Assembly (NCBI RefSeq): GCF_024159265.1
Contig: NZ_JAMYWY010000001.1
Span: 4,402,001-4,466,000 of the forward strand
DNA from: Paenibacillus sp. 1781tsa1
GTDB lineage: Bacteria > Bacillota > Bacilli > Paenibacillales > Paenibacillaceae
DNA: 64,000 bases
Direction of reading: 5' to 3'
The stretch's first letter is position 1. Each line of letters starts with the position of its first letter. Positions 36,238-44,200 of the stretch are shown one piece after another. The notes below the pieces were generated by a model that searched no databases, had not been told where the DNA came from, and saw only the letters and a program-made list of their open reading frames with translations. Made by a program: the position numbers and the translations under genes.

Positions 36238-36781
36238 GCCATTCATCCTCCTTCCAATGTTTTCGAATCCACTGCCGGGCACGATACAAGCGGGATTCCA
36301 CGGTTTTCACAGCCACCTGTGCATCACTGGCAATCTGCTCATAATTTTTTTCGCTTAGATAATACGCAGTGATAATGTCACGGTGCTGAGCAGGCAACTG
36401 ATTAATCCGTTCGCGAAGTTTATCCTGACGTTCTTCACGAACGAGACGGGTAAGAACGTCTTCATCCCGTCCGGGCATGTTTATTATTTTTTCTTCTCCA
36501 CCCAGATCCTCAGCGGTTCGTCTGCCCAGCTTGCGTTTGGCATCAATCGCTTTGTGAAAGGCAATTCGGGTTAACCACGTTTTGAAACCTTCAGAACGGT
36601 AGTCGGGGAGAGATTTATACATCTGTATGAACGCCTCCTGAGCTGCATCCTGTGCATCCTGATCGTTCCTGAGTACGGAATAGGCCACATGGTATACATG
36701 CTGGCTATATTTATCAATCAGAGTACGCATCTGGGATGTATCTCCTTGACGGATTTGTTCGATTACGCGCGCTTCATCAAT
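36230..36781 (-). CDS. ECF RNA polymerase sigma factor, probable AUU start
   Basis: About 183 residues with region 2 (IDKYSQHVYHVAYSVLRNDQ, DAAQEAFIQMYKSL) and region 4 (LPAQHRDIITAYYLSEKNYE, VAVKTVESRLYRAR). No ATG, GTG or TTG lies close to where family members begin. An ideal Shine-Dalgarno (GGAGAGGAGGGG) sits 8 bases before an ATT codon (36781-36779) that would give an N-terminus IDEARVIEQIRQGD, exactly family-like. The other in-frame option, GTG 36901, adds 40 unfamilylike residues and has no good ribosome site. The stop overlaps the anti-sigma start. The regulon is unknown. Confidence 0.85.
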   Translation of the reverse strand: MDEARVIEQIRQGDTSQMRTLIDKYSQHVYHVAYSVLRNDQDAQDAAQEAFIQMYKSLPDYRSEGFKTWLTRIAFHKAIDAKRKLGRRTAEDLGGEEKIINMPGRDEDVLTRLVREERQDKLRERINQLPAQHRDIITAYYLSEKNYEQIASDAQVAVKTVESRLYRARQWIRKHWKEDEWRE

Positions 36782-36919
36782 AACTCTCCCCTCCTCTCCA
36801 ATACAATAGACGACAGCTTGTGCGTTAACCCCTGCGTGATCTATCAAATTTTTGTAAAACCAAATAAATTCGTTCCCTGAAAGGTTGATGTTGCTGATCA
36901 CTCATCCAATCTATAATCC

Positions 36920-36959
36920 AAAAAAAACAGGCACAGAATGACTTCTGGCCTGTTTTTTA
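36920..36959. terminator. Terminator after dnaD
   Basis: AACAGGC.AGAA and TTCT..GCCTGTT form the stem, with T runs on both strands. It separates dnaD from the sigma gene. Confidence 0.8.
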
Positions 36960-36977
36960 TCCCTGCCTACGCTGGAA

Positions 36978-37682
36978 TTAACGTCCACCATTACGAAACC
37001 GCTGCGTGTACGCCTTCGCGTCTTGAACGGTCTTTACACGATTTCGGCTCCACTCAAGCAGAATTCGATCGATATACCGGAAATGTACTTTGCCTGCAAA
37101 AACCGCTTCCTTCAGAGCCATTAGAATCAATTCCTCTTGATAACGGTCCTGATCCAACCAGCCGGATATCGTCTCACACTCCATTGGAGAGAGCGGACGT
37201 CCAAATTCTTTTTCAAAAATGGAGAACATGTTCCGTTCTTCCTCTTCTTTTTGAACACTGTTCGAATCTTGACGTGCTGTATTGCTACTCTGCTGCTCCG
37301 CACGGAATGCGGCTACTTCTTCCGCAGTGCACGCTGCAAGCTTGGCATATAATCCATGTAAGTCATATCGCTCGTACTGGATGTCACGTTCCTCGTCACG
37401 ATGCTCGTCAATAGCGATATATCCATCCCTCATCAGACGTTGCAACATTCTGGCAATACCTTCAGGTGCAAGTCCCATACGCCCAGCAAGCTCTTCAAGC
37501 GTCGGAAACTCATTGAACTCCGCCTGACGGAACCCTAGCAATTGAATCAGAAGAAGCACTTCTGCATCTGATAGGCCAAGCTGGTGATAATAACGTAACA
37601 AGGCATAAGGCAGATGGGCTGTACCCGAAGTCATGCCATAAGCTGCTCCATCCAACCAGGCTTTGGATGTGGTATCTTCCAT
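36978..37682 (-). CDS. dnaD: DnaD-domain replication initiation protein
   Basis: About 234 residues. The N-terminal part is a winged-helix DDBH1-type region (LPYALLRYYHQLGLSDAEVLLL, FPTLEELAGRMGLAPEGIARML). A charged linker (about 130-150) is followed by the DnaD C-terminal domain (FEKEFGRPLSPMECETISGW to FRYIDRILLEW). DnaD helps load the replicative helicase in Bacillales. GAGGAG precedes ATG 37682; an ATG at 37703 is in frame but lies before that site. It begins 20 bases after asnS, as in B. subtilis. Confidence 0.93.
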   Translation of the reverse strand: MEDTTSKAWLDGAAYGMTSGTAHLPYALLRYYHQLGLSDAEVLLLIQLLGFRQAEFNEFPTLEELAGRMGLAPEGIARMLQRLMRDGYIAIDEHRDEERDIQYERYDLHGLYAKLAACTAEEVAAFRAEQQSSNTARQDSNSVQKEEEERNMFSIFEKEFGRPLSPMECETISGWLDQDRYQEELILMALKEAVFAGKVHFRYIDRILLEWSRNRVKTVQDAKAYTQRFRNGGR

Positions 37683-37702
37683 AGACGCTCCTCGGTTAAG
37701 CA

Positions 37703-38998
37703 TTAAGGGTACAGACGATAAAGCATACGTGGGAATGCGATTGTTTCACGTACATGATCCAATCCACAGATCCATGCTACCGTCCGCTCCAATCCCAGAC
37801 CGAAACCGGAGTGAGGAACCGATCCGTATTTACGCAAATCCAGATACCATTGGTAAGCTTCATCCGAGAGATTGTGCTCCTCAAAACGTTGTTGCATCAA
37901 TTCCGGATCATCAATACGCTGAGAACCACCAATAATCTCTCCGTAGCCTTCTGGTGCAATCATATCAGCACAGAGGACAACTTCTGGACGATTCGGATCT
38001 GGTTTCATATAGAAAGCTTTGATTCCTGCAGGGTAATGCGTGATAAAGACGGGTGTATTGTACTTCTCAGCAATCGCTGTTTCGTGCGGTGCACCGAAGT
38101 CTTCTCCCCAAGGAATATCAAAACCTTGTCCATGCAGGAATTCAATCGCTTCATCATACGTAATTCGTGGGAATGGCGCTACGATGCCTTCGAGCTTGGA
38201 TACATCACGACCGATGGATTCCAGTTCTGCACGGCAGTTTTTCACCACGGATTGAACGACATGAGCGATAAATTTCTCTTGTACGCGCAGACTTTCCTCG
38301 TGATCTACAAATGCCATTTCCGGCTCAATCATCCAGAACTCAATCAGATGGCGACGTGTTTTGGATTTCTCAGCACGGAATGTAGGACCAAAGGAATATA
38401 CTTTGCCCAATGCCATGGCTGCTGCTTCCATATACAATTGACCACTTTGCGTCAGATAAGCATCTTCATCAAAGTATTTGATGTGGAACAGGTTCGTCGT
38501 TCCTTCTGCAGACGATGGTGTCAAAATCGGAGGATCAACTTGTGTGAATCCGTTACCATCAAAGAACTGCTGAACAGCGCGAATAATCTCTGCACGAATC
38601 ACCATAACCGCACGTTGCTTCGTAGAACGGAGCCACAGATGACGATGGTCCATCAAGAAATCAACACCATGCTCCTTAGGCGTGATTGGATAGTTTTCAG
38701 TCAGATGAATGATTTCGACCCCAGTAACCGTCATCTCGTAACCGGACGCACTGCGAGGTTCTTCACGAATAATCCCTGTAACATACAAAGAACTTTCTTG
38801 TGTCAGGCTCTTGGCATTGTTCCAGATATCTTCGCTAACTTCACTTTTTACAACAACCCCTTGAATATATCCGGTTCCATCACGCAGCTGCAAAAACTGA
38901 ATTTTGCCGCTGGAACGTTTGTTGTTAATCCAGGCACCGATCGTTACGGTCTCGCCCACATGCTCGTTCACATTACGAATTACACAATTCGTATCCAT
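37703..38998 (-). CDS. asnS: Asparaginyl-tRNA synthetase
   Basis: A class IIb synthetase of about 431 residues. The N-terminal OB-fold anticodon domain (TIGAWINNKRSSGKIQFLQLRDG) is followed by the catalytic domain with motif 1 (RAEIIRAVQQFFDGNGFTQV), motif 2 (SFGPTFRAEKSKTRRHLIEF) and motif 3 (GFGLGLERTVAWI). GGGGAG lies 7 bases before ATG 38998; the frame is open farther to 39076 but without a ribosome site. It precedes dnaD in one unit. A hairpin lies between ackA and asnS. Confidence 0.96.
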   Translation of the reverse strand: MDTNCVIRNVNEHVGETVTIGAWINNKRSSGKIQFLQLRDGTGYIQGVVVKSEVSEDIWNNAKSLTQESSLYVTGIIREEPRSASGYEMTVTGVEIIHLTENYPITPKEHGVDFLMDHRHLWLRSTKQRAVMVIRAEIIRAVQQFFDGNGFTQVDPPILTPSSAEGTTNLFHIKYFDEDAYLTQSGQLYMEAAAMALGKVYSFGPTFRAEKSKTRRHLIEFWMIEPEMAFVDHEESLRVQEKFIAHVVQSVVKNCRAELESIGRDVSKLEGIVAPFPRITYDEAIEFLHGQGFDIPWGEDFGAPHETAIAEKYNTPVFITHYPAGIKAFYMKPDPNRPEVVLCADMIAPEGYGEIIGGSQRIDDPELMQQRFEEHNLSDEAYQWYLDLRKYGSVPHSGFGLGLERTVAWICGLDHVRETIAFPRMLYRLYP

Positions 38999-39033
38999 GC
39001 CATATCTCCCCTTGATTCCTGAAATTTGAAAAT

Positions 39034-39063
39034 GCAGCGGACAGGCTGTTGCCTGTCCTCTGC
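39034..39063 (-). terminator. Hairpin between ackA and asnS
   Basis: GGACAGGC and GCCTGTCC form an 8-bp perfect stem with a TGTT loop and partly paired GCAG/CTGC flanks. The T run on the minus strand is short (TTTT), so it may be a weak terminator or attenuator of asnS. Confidence 0.5.
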
Positions 39064-39099
39064 ACTTCCTTGCCATTCTATATTTACTTTACAGTTAGA

Positions 39100-40305
39100 T
39101 TACTGAGAATTCAATACGATTCGATGCGTATCGCGAGCAATGACCAATTCTTCATTCGTTGGAACAACGAGAACATCAACTTTCGAGTTCGCTGTTGTGA
39201 TGCGACGTGGCTCACCAGAACGGACTGCGTTCAGGGCTTCGTCCAGCTCAACGCCAAGATACGTAAGCTGCTCACATACTTTTTGGCGAAGAACAACGGA
39301 GTTCTCACCTACACCAGCTGTGAAGACGATCACATCTACACCATTCATTGCAGCTGCATATGATCCGATGTATTTACGCAGACGGTATTCGTACATTTCA
39401 AAAGCAAGCGTGGAGTTGGCATCTCCATTCTCCATACCTTCTGTAATCTCACGCATGTCACTGCTGATTCCGGAGATTGCAAGCAATCCACTGTGTTTGT
39501 TCAACATGGAGTTCACTTCGCTTACGCTCAGTTCTTCCTTGTTCATAACATAAGGTACGATGGCTGGGTCAAGGTCACCGGAACGCGTTCCCATCATCAG
39601 TCCTTCAAGCGGAGTCATACCCATCGAAGTATCCACGGATACGCCACCTTTAACTGCTGTTACACTCCCACCGTTACCCACGTGACAAGTGATGATTTTC
39701 AGATCTTCCAATGGACGATCCAGATACTCAGCAGCAGCTTTGCTTACGAAATCATGGGAAGTACCATGTGCGCCGTAACGACGTACTTTATATTTTTTGT
39801 AAAGTACACGCGGAATGGCATACAAATAAGCTTTTTCAGGCATCGTTTGATGGAACGCTGTATCAAAGACCATAACCTGTGGCACACCAGGCATATTAGC
39901 TTCAGCCGCACGAATACCCATCATTGCTGCCGGGTTATGAAGTGGAGCCAAGTCGAACAAACGACGAATTTCAGCTTTGGCAGCATCATCTACCAGTGCA
40001 GATTCTTTAAATGCTTCACCACCATGAACAACGCGGTGTCCAACAGCTTGAATCTCACTTACAGAATCCAGTACGCCATTTTCTTTGTCAGTCAAAATAT
40101 CAATGACTTTACGGATTGCTGTTGTGTGTTCCAAAATTTCACTAACTTCTGTAACATCCTCACGGCCTGTCGGTTTGTGTGTCAGAATGGAGGAATCCAT
40201 TCCGATCCGCTCTACCAAACCTTTAGCCAGAACAGATTCGTCAGTCATGTTATACAGTTGATATTTGAGCGAGGAACTCCCCGCATTAATTACGAGTACT
40301 TTCAC
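39100..40305 (-). CDS. ackA: Acetate kinase
   Basis: A 401-residue ASKHA-fold kinase interconverting acetate plus ATP and acetyl phosphate. Family signatures are VLVINAGSSSLKYQL at the start, VHGGEAF, RRYGAHGTSHDFVS and FTAGVGENS near the C-terminus. The start codon overlaps the stop of the upstream 3-hydroxyacyl-CoA dehydrogenase gene by ATGA, so the pair is co-translated; phosphotransacetylase is not adjacent. Control by Rex is conceivable because rex is nearby, but no clear Rex site was found. Confidence 0.96.
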   Translation of the reverse strand: MKVLVINAGSSSLKYQLYNMTDESVLAKGLVERIGMDSSILTHKPTGREDVTEVSEILEHTTAIRKVIDILTDKENGVLDSVSEIQAVGHRVVHGGEAFKESALVDDAAKAEIRRLFDLAPLHNPAAMMGIRAAEANMPGVPQVMVFDTAFHQTMPEKAYLYAIPRVLYKKYKVRRYGAHGTSHDFVSKAAAEYLDRPLEDLKIITCHVGNGGSVTAVKGGVSVDTSMGMTPLEGLMMGTRSGDLDPAIVPYVMNKEELSVSEVNSMLNKHSGLLAISGISSDMREITEGMENGDANSTLAFEMYEYRLRKYIGSYAAAMNGVDVIVFTAGVGENSVVLRQKVCEQLTYLGVELDEALNAVRSGEPRRITTANSKVDVLVVPTNEELVIARDTHRIVLNSQ

Positions 40306-41174
40306 AGTCGGTCACCATCCTTGTCGTACTTGAAGAATCCTTCGCCTGTTTTGACACCCAGGTGTCCTGCACGCACCATTTTCTTCAGGACTGTAGAAGG
40401 ACGATATTTCAATTCTCCGAATTCACGGAACATTCTTTCGAGTGCAGCTTCAACAGAATCCAATCCGAAACGGTCAGCCATTTCGAGTGGTCCATGTTGG
40501 AAGTTGTATCCGATACGCATTGCATCATCGATGTCTTCAGCAGATGCAACACCTTCTTGTAATACATGCAACGCTTCGTTAATCAACAGGCAGATCAAGC
40601 GGGAAGTTACAAATCCAGGTGATTCATAGATCATGACTCCTTTTTTGTCCGCTACTTCTTCAACAAAACGTCTGGTCTCCTCGAATGTCGAATCCGAAGT
40701 TTTCAGTCCACGAATAATCTCTACAAGATCAACCCGGGATACCGGGTGAATAAAGTGCATACCAATAACACGCTCTGGGTATTTGGTCGAGCTTGCAAGC
40801 TCGGTCAAACTCAGCGTGGATGTATTACTTGCCAGAATGACATTGCTTGGGCAAACTTGGTCCAGTTGACTGAATACTGCTTTTTTCGCATCCAGATCCT
40901 CTGAGATTGTCTCAATGACCATGTCGCAAGTTCCAAGTTCAGCTAAATGAGCTACCTTGGTAATACGGGAAAGAATCAATTTCTTTTCCGCTTTTGTAAT
41001 CGCCCATTTCTCCAATTGTTTATCCAGGTTCGTTTCGATCATGTCATAGGCATGATCCAGTTTTTGTGTTGTATGCTCCACGAGAAGCACATCAAGTCCT
41101 TTGGCTGCGAGCATCTGGGAAATACCTTGCCCCATCGTACCGCCGCCGACAACTCCTATTTTTTTGAAAAACAT
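40302..41174 (-). CDS. 3-Hydroxybutyryl-CoA dehydrogenase
   Basis: A 290-residue NAD-dependent 3-hydroxyacyl-CoA dehydrogenase. The Rossmann motif GVVGGGTMGQGISQ is at the N-terminus; the catalytic region GMHFIHPVSRVDLVEII carries the active His, and the C-terminal domain has SPGFVTSRLICLLINEAL. It oxidises or forms 3-hydroxybutyryl-CoA in fatty acid or butanoate metabolism. Its stop overlaps ackA, which is an uncommon partner and suggests short-chain acyl-CoA overflow or use. The promoter at 41256-41284 drives the pair. Confidence 0.92.
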   Translation of the reverse strand: MFFKKIGVVGGGTMGQGISQMLAAKGLDVLLVEHTTQKLDHAYDMIETNLDKQLEKWAITKAEKKLILSRITKVAHLAELGTCDMVIETISEDLDAKKAVFSQLDQVCPSNVILASNTSTLSLTELASSTKYPERVIGMHFIHPVSRVDLVEIIRGLKTSDSTFEETRRFVEEVADKKGVMIYESPGFVTSRLICLLINEALHVLQEGVASAEDIDDAMRIGYNFQHGPLEMADRFGLDSVEAALERMFREFGELKYRPSTVLKKMVRAGHLGVKTGEGFFKYDKDGDRL

Positions 41175-41255
41175 GGTTCTGCTCCATCCTTTCGGTTCTC
41201 TATTTCTCTATTGTACCCTGTTCGCCGAAAATTACAAATTTCGACCCAACATATA

Positions 41256-41284
41256 ATAATATCTTAGCACGAGTGAAATGTAAA
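41256..41284 (-). promoter_or_regulatory. Sigma-A promoter of the dehydrogenase-ackA operon, with a downstream palindrome
   Basis: On the minus strand TTTACA (41284-41279), a 17-base spacer and TATTAT (41261-41256) give a good promoter. A palindrome with arms CGAAA and TTTCG (41226-41243) lies just after the expected start and could be an operator. Confidence 0.6.
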
Positions 41285-41317
41285 AAAAAATAACCAGCAT
41301 AAATAAATTATGCTGGT
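41281..41317 (-). terminator. Terminator overlapping the FtsH-like gene stop
   Basis: ACCAGCATA and TATGCTGGT form a 9-bp perfect stem that includes the stop codon of the upstream gene. TATTTTTTTTT follows on the minus strand. Confidence 0.85.
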
Positions 41318-42810
41318 AGACGGGCACTGTCACGAAATTGACAACGAAATTGTTCGCCAGACAATACTTCCTCTCGAATGAGGATGTCGAGTGAATTGTC
41401 GAAAATTGTCCGTTGTTCTTCAAGTAACCGCTTCGTCTGTTCCATTAGTTCTTGCAGTATTAATTTATTCTCTCGCATAAGCTCCTCGGTTGTGACCATA
41501 TCCATGTTCACAATCCCGAGTGAAGTCAACCCCGAAGCCATCATCGTTTGCACGACATTGGTTGCTTGATCGAAGTCATTGCGTGAACCTGTGGAACGTC
41601 CACCGTAATACATTTCCTCCGCAGCTGCTCCTCCGAGTGCAATCATAATCTGTTCTTCCAGAAAACGCTTCGTATAAAGGAATTGTTCCTGTTGCGGGTT
41701 ATGACGCACATATCCCAGCGCTTGTCCACGCGGACTAAGTGCTACTTGGCTTACACTGCCCGGACGAACAAGTTCAGCCATAATGGCATGTCCCAATTCA
41801 TGAATGGCAACCCTTTTCTTCTCTTCCACACTGGACTCACGGTCTGTCTTCTCGCCCATCATGACTTTATCAATAGCCAGAGACAAGTGACGTTGTTCTA
41901 TGTGTAACAGCCCATCCCGCATGGCGTATATAGCTGCTTCATTCATCACACTTTCGAGCTGTGCACCGGAGAAACCATACGATTCTTCCGCTGTCTTCTC
42001 CAGATTAACTTCTTTCATCAGAGGTTTATTCACCGCATGCAGTTCCAGAATATGCTTTCTGCCCTTCTTGTCAGGCAAGTCCACTTGAATATGGCGGTCA
42101 AAACGTCCTGGACGTGTCAGGGCGCTATCCAGCATTTCTTTGCGGTTCGTTGCAGCAATAACCAGTATTCTTGGCGTATCGGAAGAATAGATTCCATCCA
42201 TTTCCGTTAAGAGCTGGTTCAGCGTCTGATCATACTCACGCTGTTGTCCGCCCTCACGTTTACCCCCGATGACATCAATCTCATCGATAAATATAATGGC
42301 ATTTTCTTTATTTTCCTTGGTGGCACGGGTTCTCGCATCCTTGAACAAATCCCGAATTCTGCTGGCACCCACACCAACATACATTTCCACAAACTCACTA
42401 CCCGATGCAGCTACGAAGACAGAATCGGTGTAATGGGCTGCAGCTTTGGCCATCAACGTTTTACCTGTCCCTGGAGGGCCTGTCAGCAAGATCCCTTTTA
42501 ACGGGCGAATCCCGAACTTGCGGATCTCTTCATGTTTGATGAGAAAGTCTAGTGCTTCACGCAATTCTTGCTTGGCACTGTCCTGACCACCAATTTCTTC
42601 AAAAGTAAGCTTGGTCGGACCTTTTTTCTTCCGTTTACGCTCCTGTGCAGCGCCTACGGTAATCCCGCCACGCATCTGCATCATGAACAACAAAGCTCCG
42701 ACAAACACCGCTGCAATTAGAATCGGAACAATGTTAACACCAGTAAAAGCAAGAAAAATAATCAACACGGGGACAAATCCAATGGCAATTTCTTTGGTCC
42801 ACTTAGGCAT
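41308..42810 (-). CDS. Short FtsH-family membrane AAA metalloprotease
   Basis: A 500-residue paralogue of FtsH. Two adjacent N-terminal membrane segments (about residues 8-45) leave almost no room for the external domain found between the helices of normal FtsH (about 640 residues). The AAA module has GPPGTGKT (111-118), IIFIDEID (172-179) and the second region of homology (ATNRKEMLDSALTRPGRFDR). The zinc site is HELGH (337-341), with a candidate Asp ligand in SRNDFDQAT. It should degrade membrane or cytosolic proteins. Its start lies inside the end of the upstream membrane-protein gene (8-base overlap), suggesting a partner or adaptor. Confidence 0.9.
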   Translation of the reverse strand: MPKWTKEIAIGFVPVLIIFLAFTGVNIVPILIAAVFVGALLFMMQMRGGITVGAAQERKRKKKGPTKLTFEEIGGQDSAKQELREALDFLIKHEEIRKFGIRPLKGILLTGPPGTGKTLMAKAAAHYTDSVFVAASGSEFVEMYVGVGASRIRDLFKDARTRATKENKENAIIFIDEIDVIGGKREGGQQREYDQTLNQLLTEMDGIYSSDTPRILVIAATNRKEMLDSALTRPGRFDRHIQVDLPDKKGRKHILELHAVNKPLMKEVNLEKTAEESYGFSGAQLESVMNEAAIYAMRDGLLHIEQRHLSLAIDKVMMGEKTDRESSVEEKKRVAIHELGHAIMAELVRPGSVSQVALSPRGQALGYVRHNPQQEQFLYTKRFLEEQIMIALGGAAAEEMYYGGRSTGSRNDFDQATNVVQTMMASGLTSLGIVNMDMVTTEELMRENKLILQELMEQTKRLLEEQRTIFDNSLDILIREEVLSGEQFRCQFRDSARLPA

Positions 42811-43330
42811 TAGGCCACACTCCTATCTGACCGGGCACACGCGGCAGAATAATAAACTTGCTGGCATCTCCGTCTCTGAGACTGACATATACATTGTTGT
42901 CATCCATCGCTGTATTTACCTTTATCCCATTCGTCGCCATCTTCGACAACGTTGGTGTAATCTCGGTGTACTGTTTGTTCTCCATCGCCTGAGCTACGGT
43001 AAACATCGCATCACCCCACCAACTTTCCAGTGCTTCACTGGAATGATCCACAACATCCAACTTTAGTGAACGAGTTCCAATCAAGGTCTGTCCTTCTTTG
43101 TGAATATATTGTACCAGTCTGCCCAAATCAACATCAGGTTGCAGATCCAGTTTCAATTGTACGTCATTGCGGTTAATAGTTAATTGAACGTCATTGACTC
43201 CATCGTACTGGGTAACCATCTTTTCAATCGGATTCTGCAAAGCCACCTGACGATACACAAACCAACCTCCAAACAACACAACGGCTGAAATGACGGCAGT
43301 TAAAGCAATAGGCAATACTTTTAGCTTCAA
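42803..43330 (-). CDS. Single-pass membrane protein of unknown function, upstream of the FtsH-like gene
   Basis: A 175-residue protein with one N-terminal membrane helix (LPIALTAVISAVVLFGGWFVY) and a soluble part likely outside the cell. It alternates strand-like segments (VNDVQLTINRNDVQLKLDL, NNVYVSLRDG) without Cys. I do not recognise the family. The stop overlaps the start of the FtsH-like gene by 8 bases, so both are made together; because that protease lacks the usual external domain, this protein could supply one. That is inference only. Confidence 0.75.
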   Translation of the reverse strand: MKLKVLPIALTAVISAVVLFGGWFVYRQVALQNPIEKMVTQYDGVNDVQLTINRNDVQLKLDLQPDVDLGRLVQYIHKEGQTLIGTRSLKLDVVDHSSEALESWWGDAMFTVAQAMENKQYTEITPTLSKMATNGIKVNTAMDDNNVYVSLRDGDASKFIILPRVPGQIGVWPNA

Positions 43331-43552
43331 GTGAATTACCCCTCCCAGATTTTGGCCTAACCTACTGGCTTATTGGTATATACGAATATGTGCACATTGA
43401 CTCCTGCGAAAATTTCGACAGGTTTATTTGTTTTGAATGTAACAATGAGTACATATCTGAGTATATCACATCGTATATACAATTTCGAAGGCGAAAATAT
43501 GAATAAATTATTAATTTTAACTATTTAAATCAAAACTGTTCACAGGCAACAC
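43331..43552. other. Promoter region of the membrane-protein / FtsH-like operon
   Basis: AT-rich DNA without ORF or strong dyad. It should contain the promoter of the operon at 43330; no single -35/-10 pair is convincing. Confidence 0.45.
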
Positions 43553-43592
43553 AAAGAACCGGTTCAGTCGGATATCCGTCTGCCGGTTCTTT
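43553..43592 (-). terminator. Hairpin terminator after ypmB
   Basis: AAAGAACCGG and CCGGTTCTTT enclose CAG/CTG and CGGATATCCG, a nearly continuous long stem. The T run after it is short. Confidence 0.65.
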
Positions 43593-43630
43593 CATTTCTA
43601 TGATTCTCTAGCTAAGTTACTCTATTGGTT

Positions 43631-44161
43631 CTAGCTGTTCGGGAGTGTGTAGACCAAGTCCACCTGTTCTCCATTGCTAAAACGATAAAATCGATAGTGG
43701 TTATGCGTACCGTCTTTATAATACACTTGCCACACATATATTCCATTCACAACTCCGGGCATGATTCGTTTAATCTCACCGGCAGGAACTTCGGAACTAA
43801 AGCGATTGCGTATCTGTGCTTCGGACATCCCATTCTGCAGCAGTTCACTGTGTACAGCGTTAGCACCTGTAGCAGGTTGATTGTTTGCATCGAATTTAAC
43901 CCAGACCATTACATCCTGGTTATCCTTGTTTTTGCCGATCAGGGTCCAGTAGATGTTGTCAGAGCCTTCTTTATCTCCCCAGATGTACTTACGCAGTTCA
44001 TCATAAGATGTAATGCCCAGTTTCTCCTGTGCTGCCTGTATGGCGAGCGCTTCTTCCTTACGCTGGTCCTGTGTGACATACACGTAATAACGCTGAAGCC
44101 CAAACAGAATCAGAACCAGTGCAAGCAGCGAAATCCATATCCACTTCTTTTTTTTCTTCAA
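43631..44161 (-). CDS. ypmB: YpmB-like membrane protein
   Basis: A 176-residue protein with a Lys-rich start, one membrane helix (WIWISLLALVLILFGL) and a C-terminal external part that resembles PepSY-type/DUF5590 domains (SDNIYWTLIGKNKDNQDVMV, GIYVWQVYYKDGTHNHYRFY). In B. subtilis ypmB lies just after dinG and before aspB-asnS; the same neighbours (dinG upstream, asnS downstream) are present here, although rex and mtaD are inserted and aspB is missing. Function is unknown in B. subtilis as well. It starts 40 bases after the mtaD stop. Confidence 0.8.
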   Translation of the reverse strand: MKKKKKWIWISLLALVLILFGLQRYYVYVTQDQRKEEALAIQAAQEKLGITSYDELRKYIWGDKEGSDNIYWTLIGKNKDNQDVMVWVKFDANNQPATGANAVHSELLQNGMSEAQIRNRFSSEVPAGEIKRIMPGVVNGIYVWQVYYKDGTHNHYRFYRFSNGEQVDLVYTLPNS

Positions 44162-44200
44162 AAGCCGAACTTCCTTTCCCTATGATGCTCTGCAATGCAA

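Noticed and set aside
37754..39022. 422-codon open frame opposite to asnS
   Set aside because: The asnS reading frame is unambiguous; the antisense frame is rich in Cys, Asn and Ile and matches no family.
39493..40629. 378-codon open frame opposite to ackA
   Set aside because: It is the antisense shadow of ackA and the dehydrogenase, with no recognisable domain.
41175..41307. Rex operator upstream of the dehydrogenase-ackA operon
   Set aside because: The palindrome there (CGAAA/TTTCG) does not fit TTGTGAA-N-TTCACAA.
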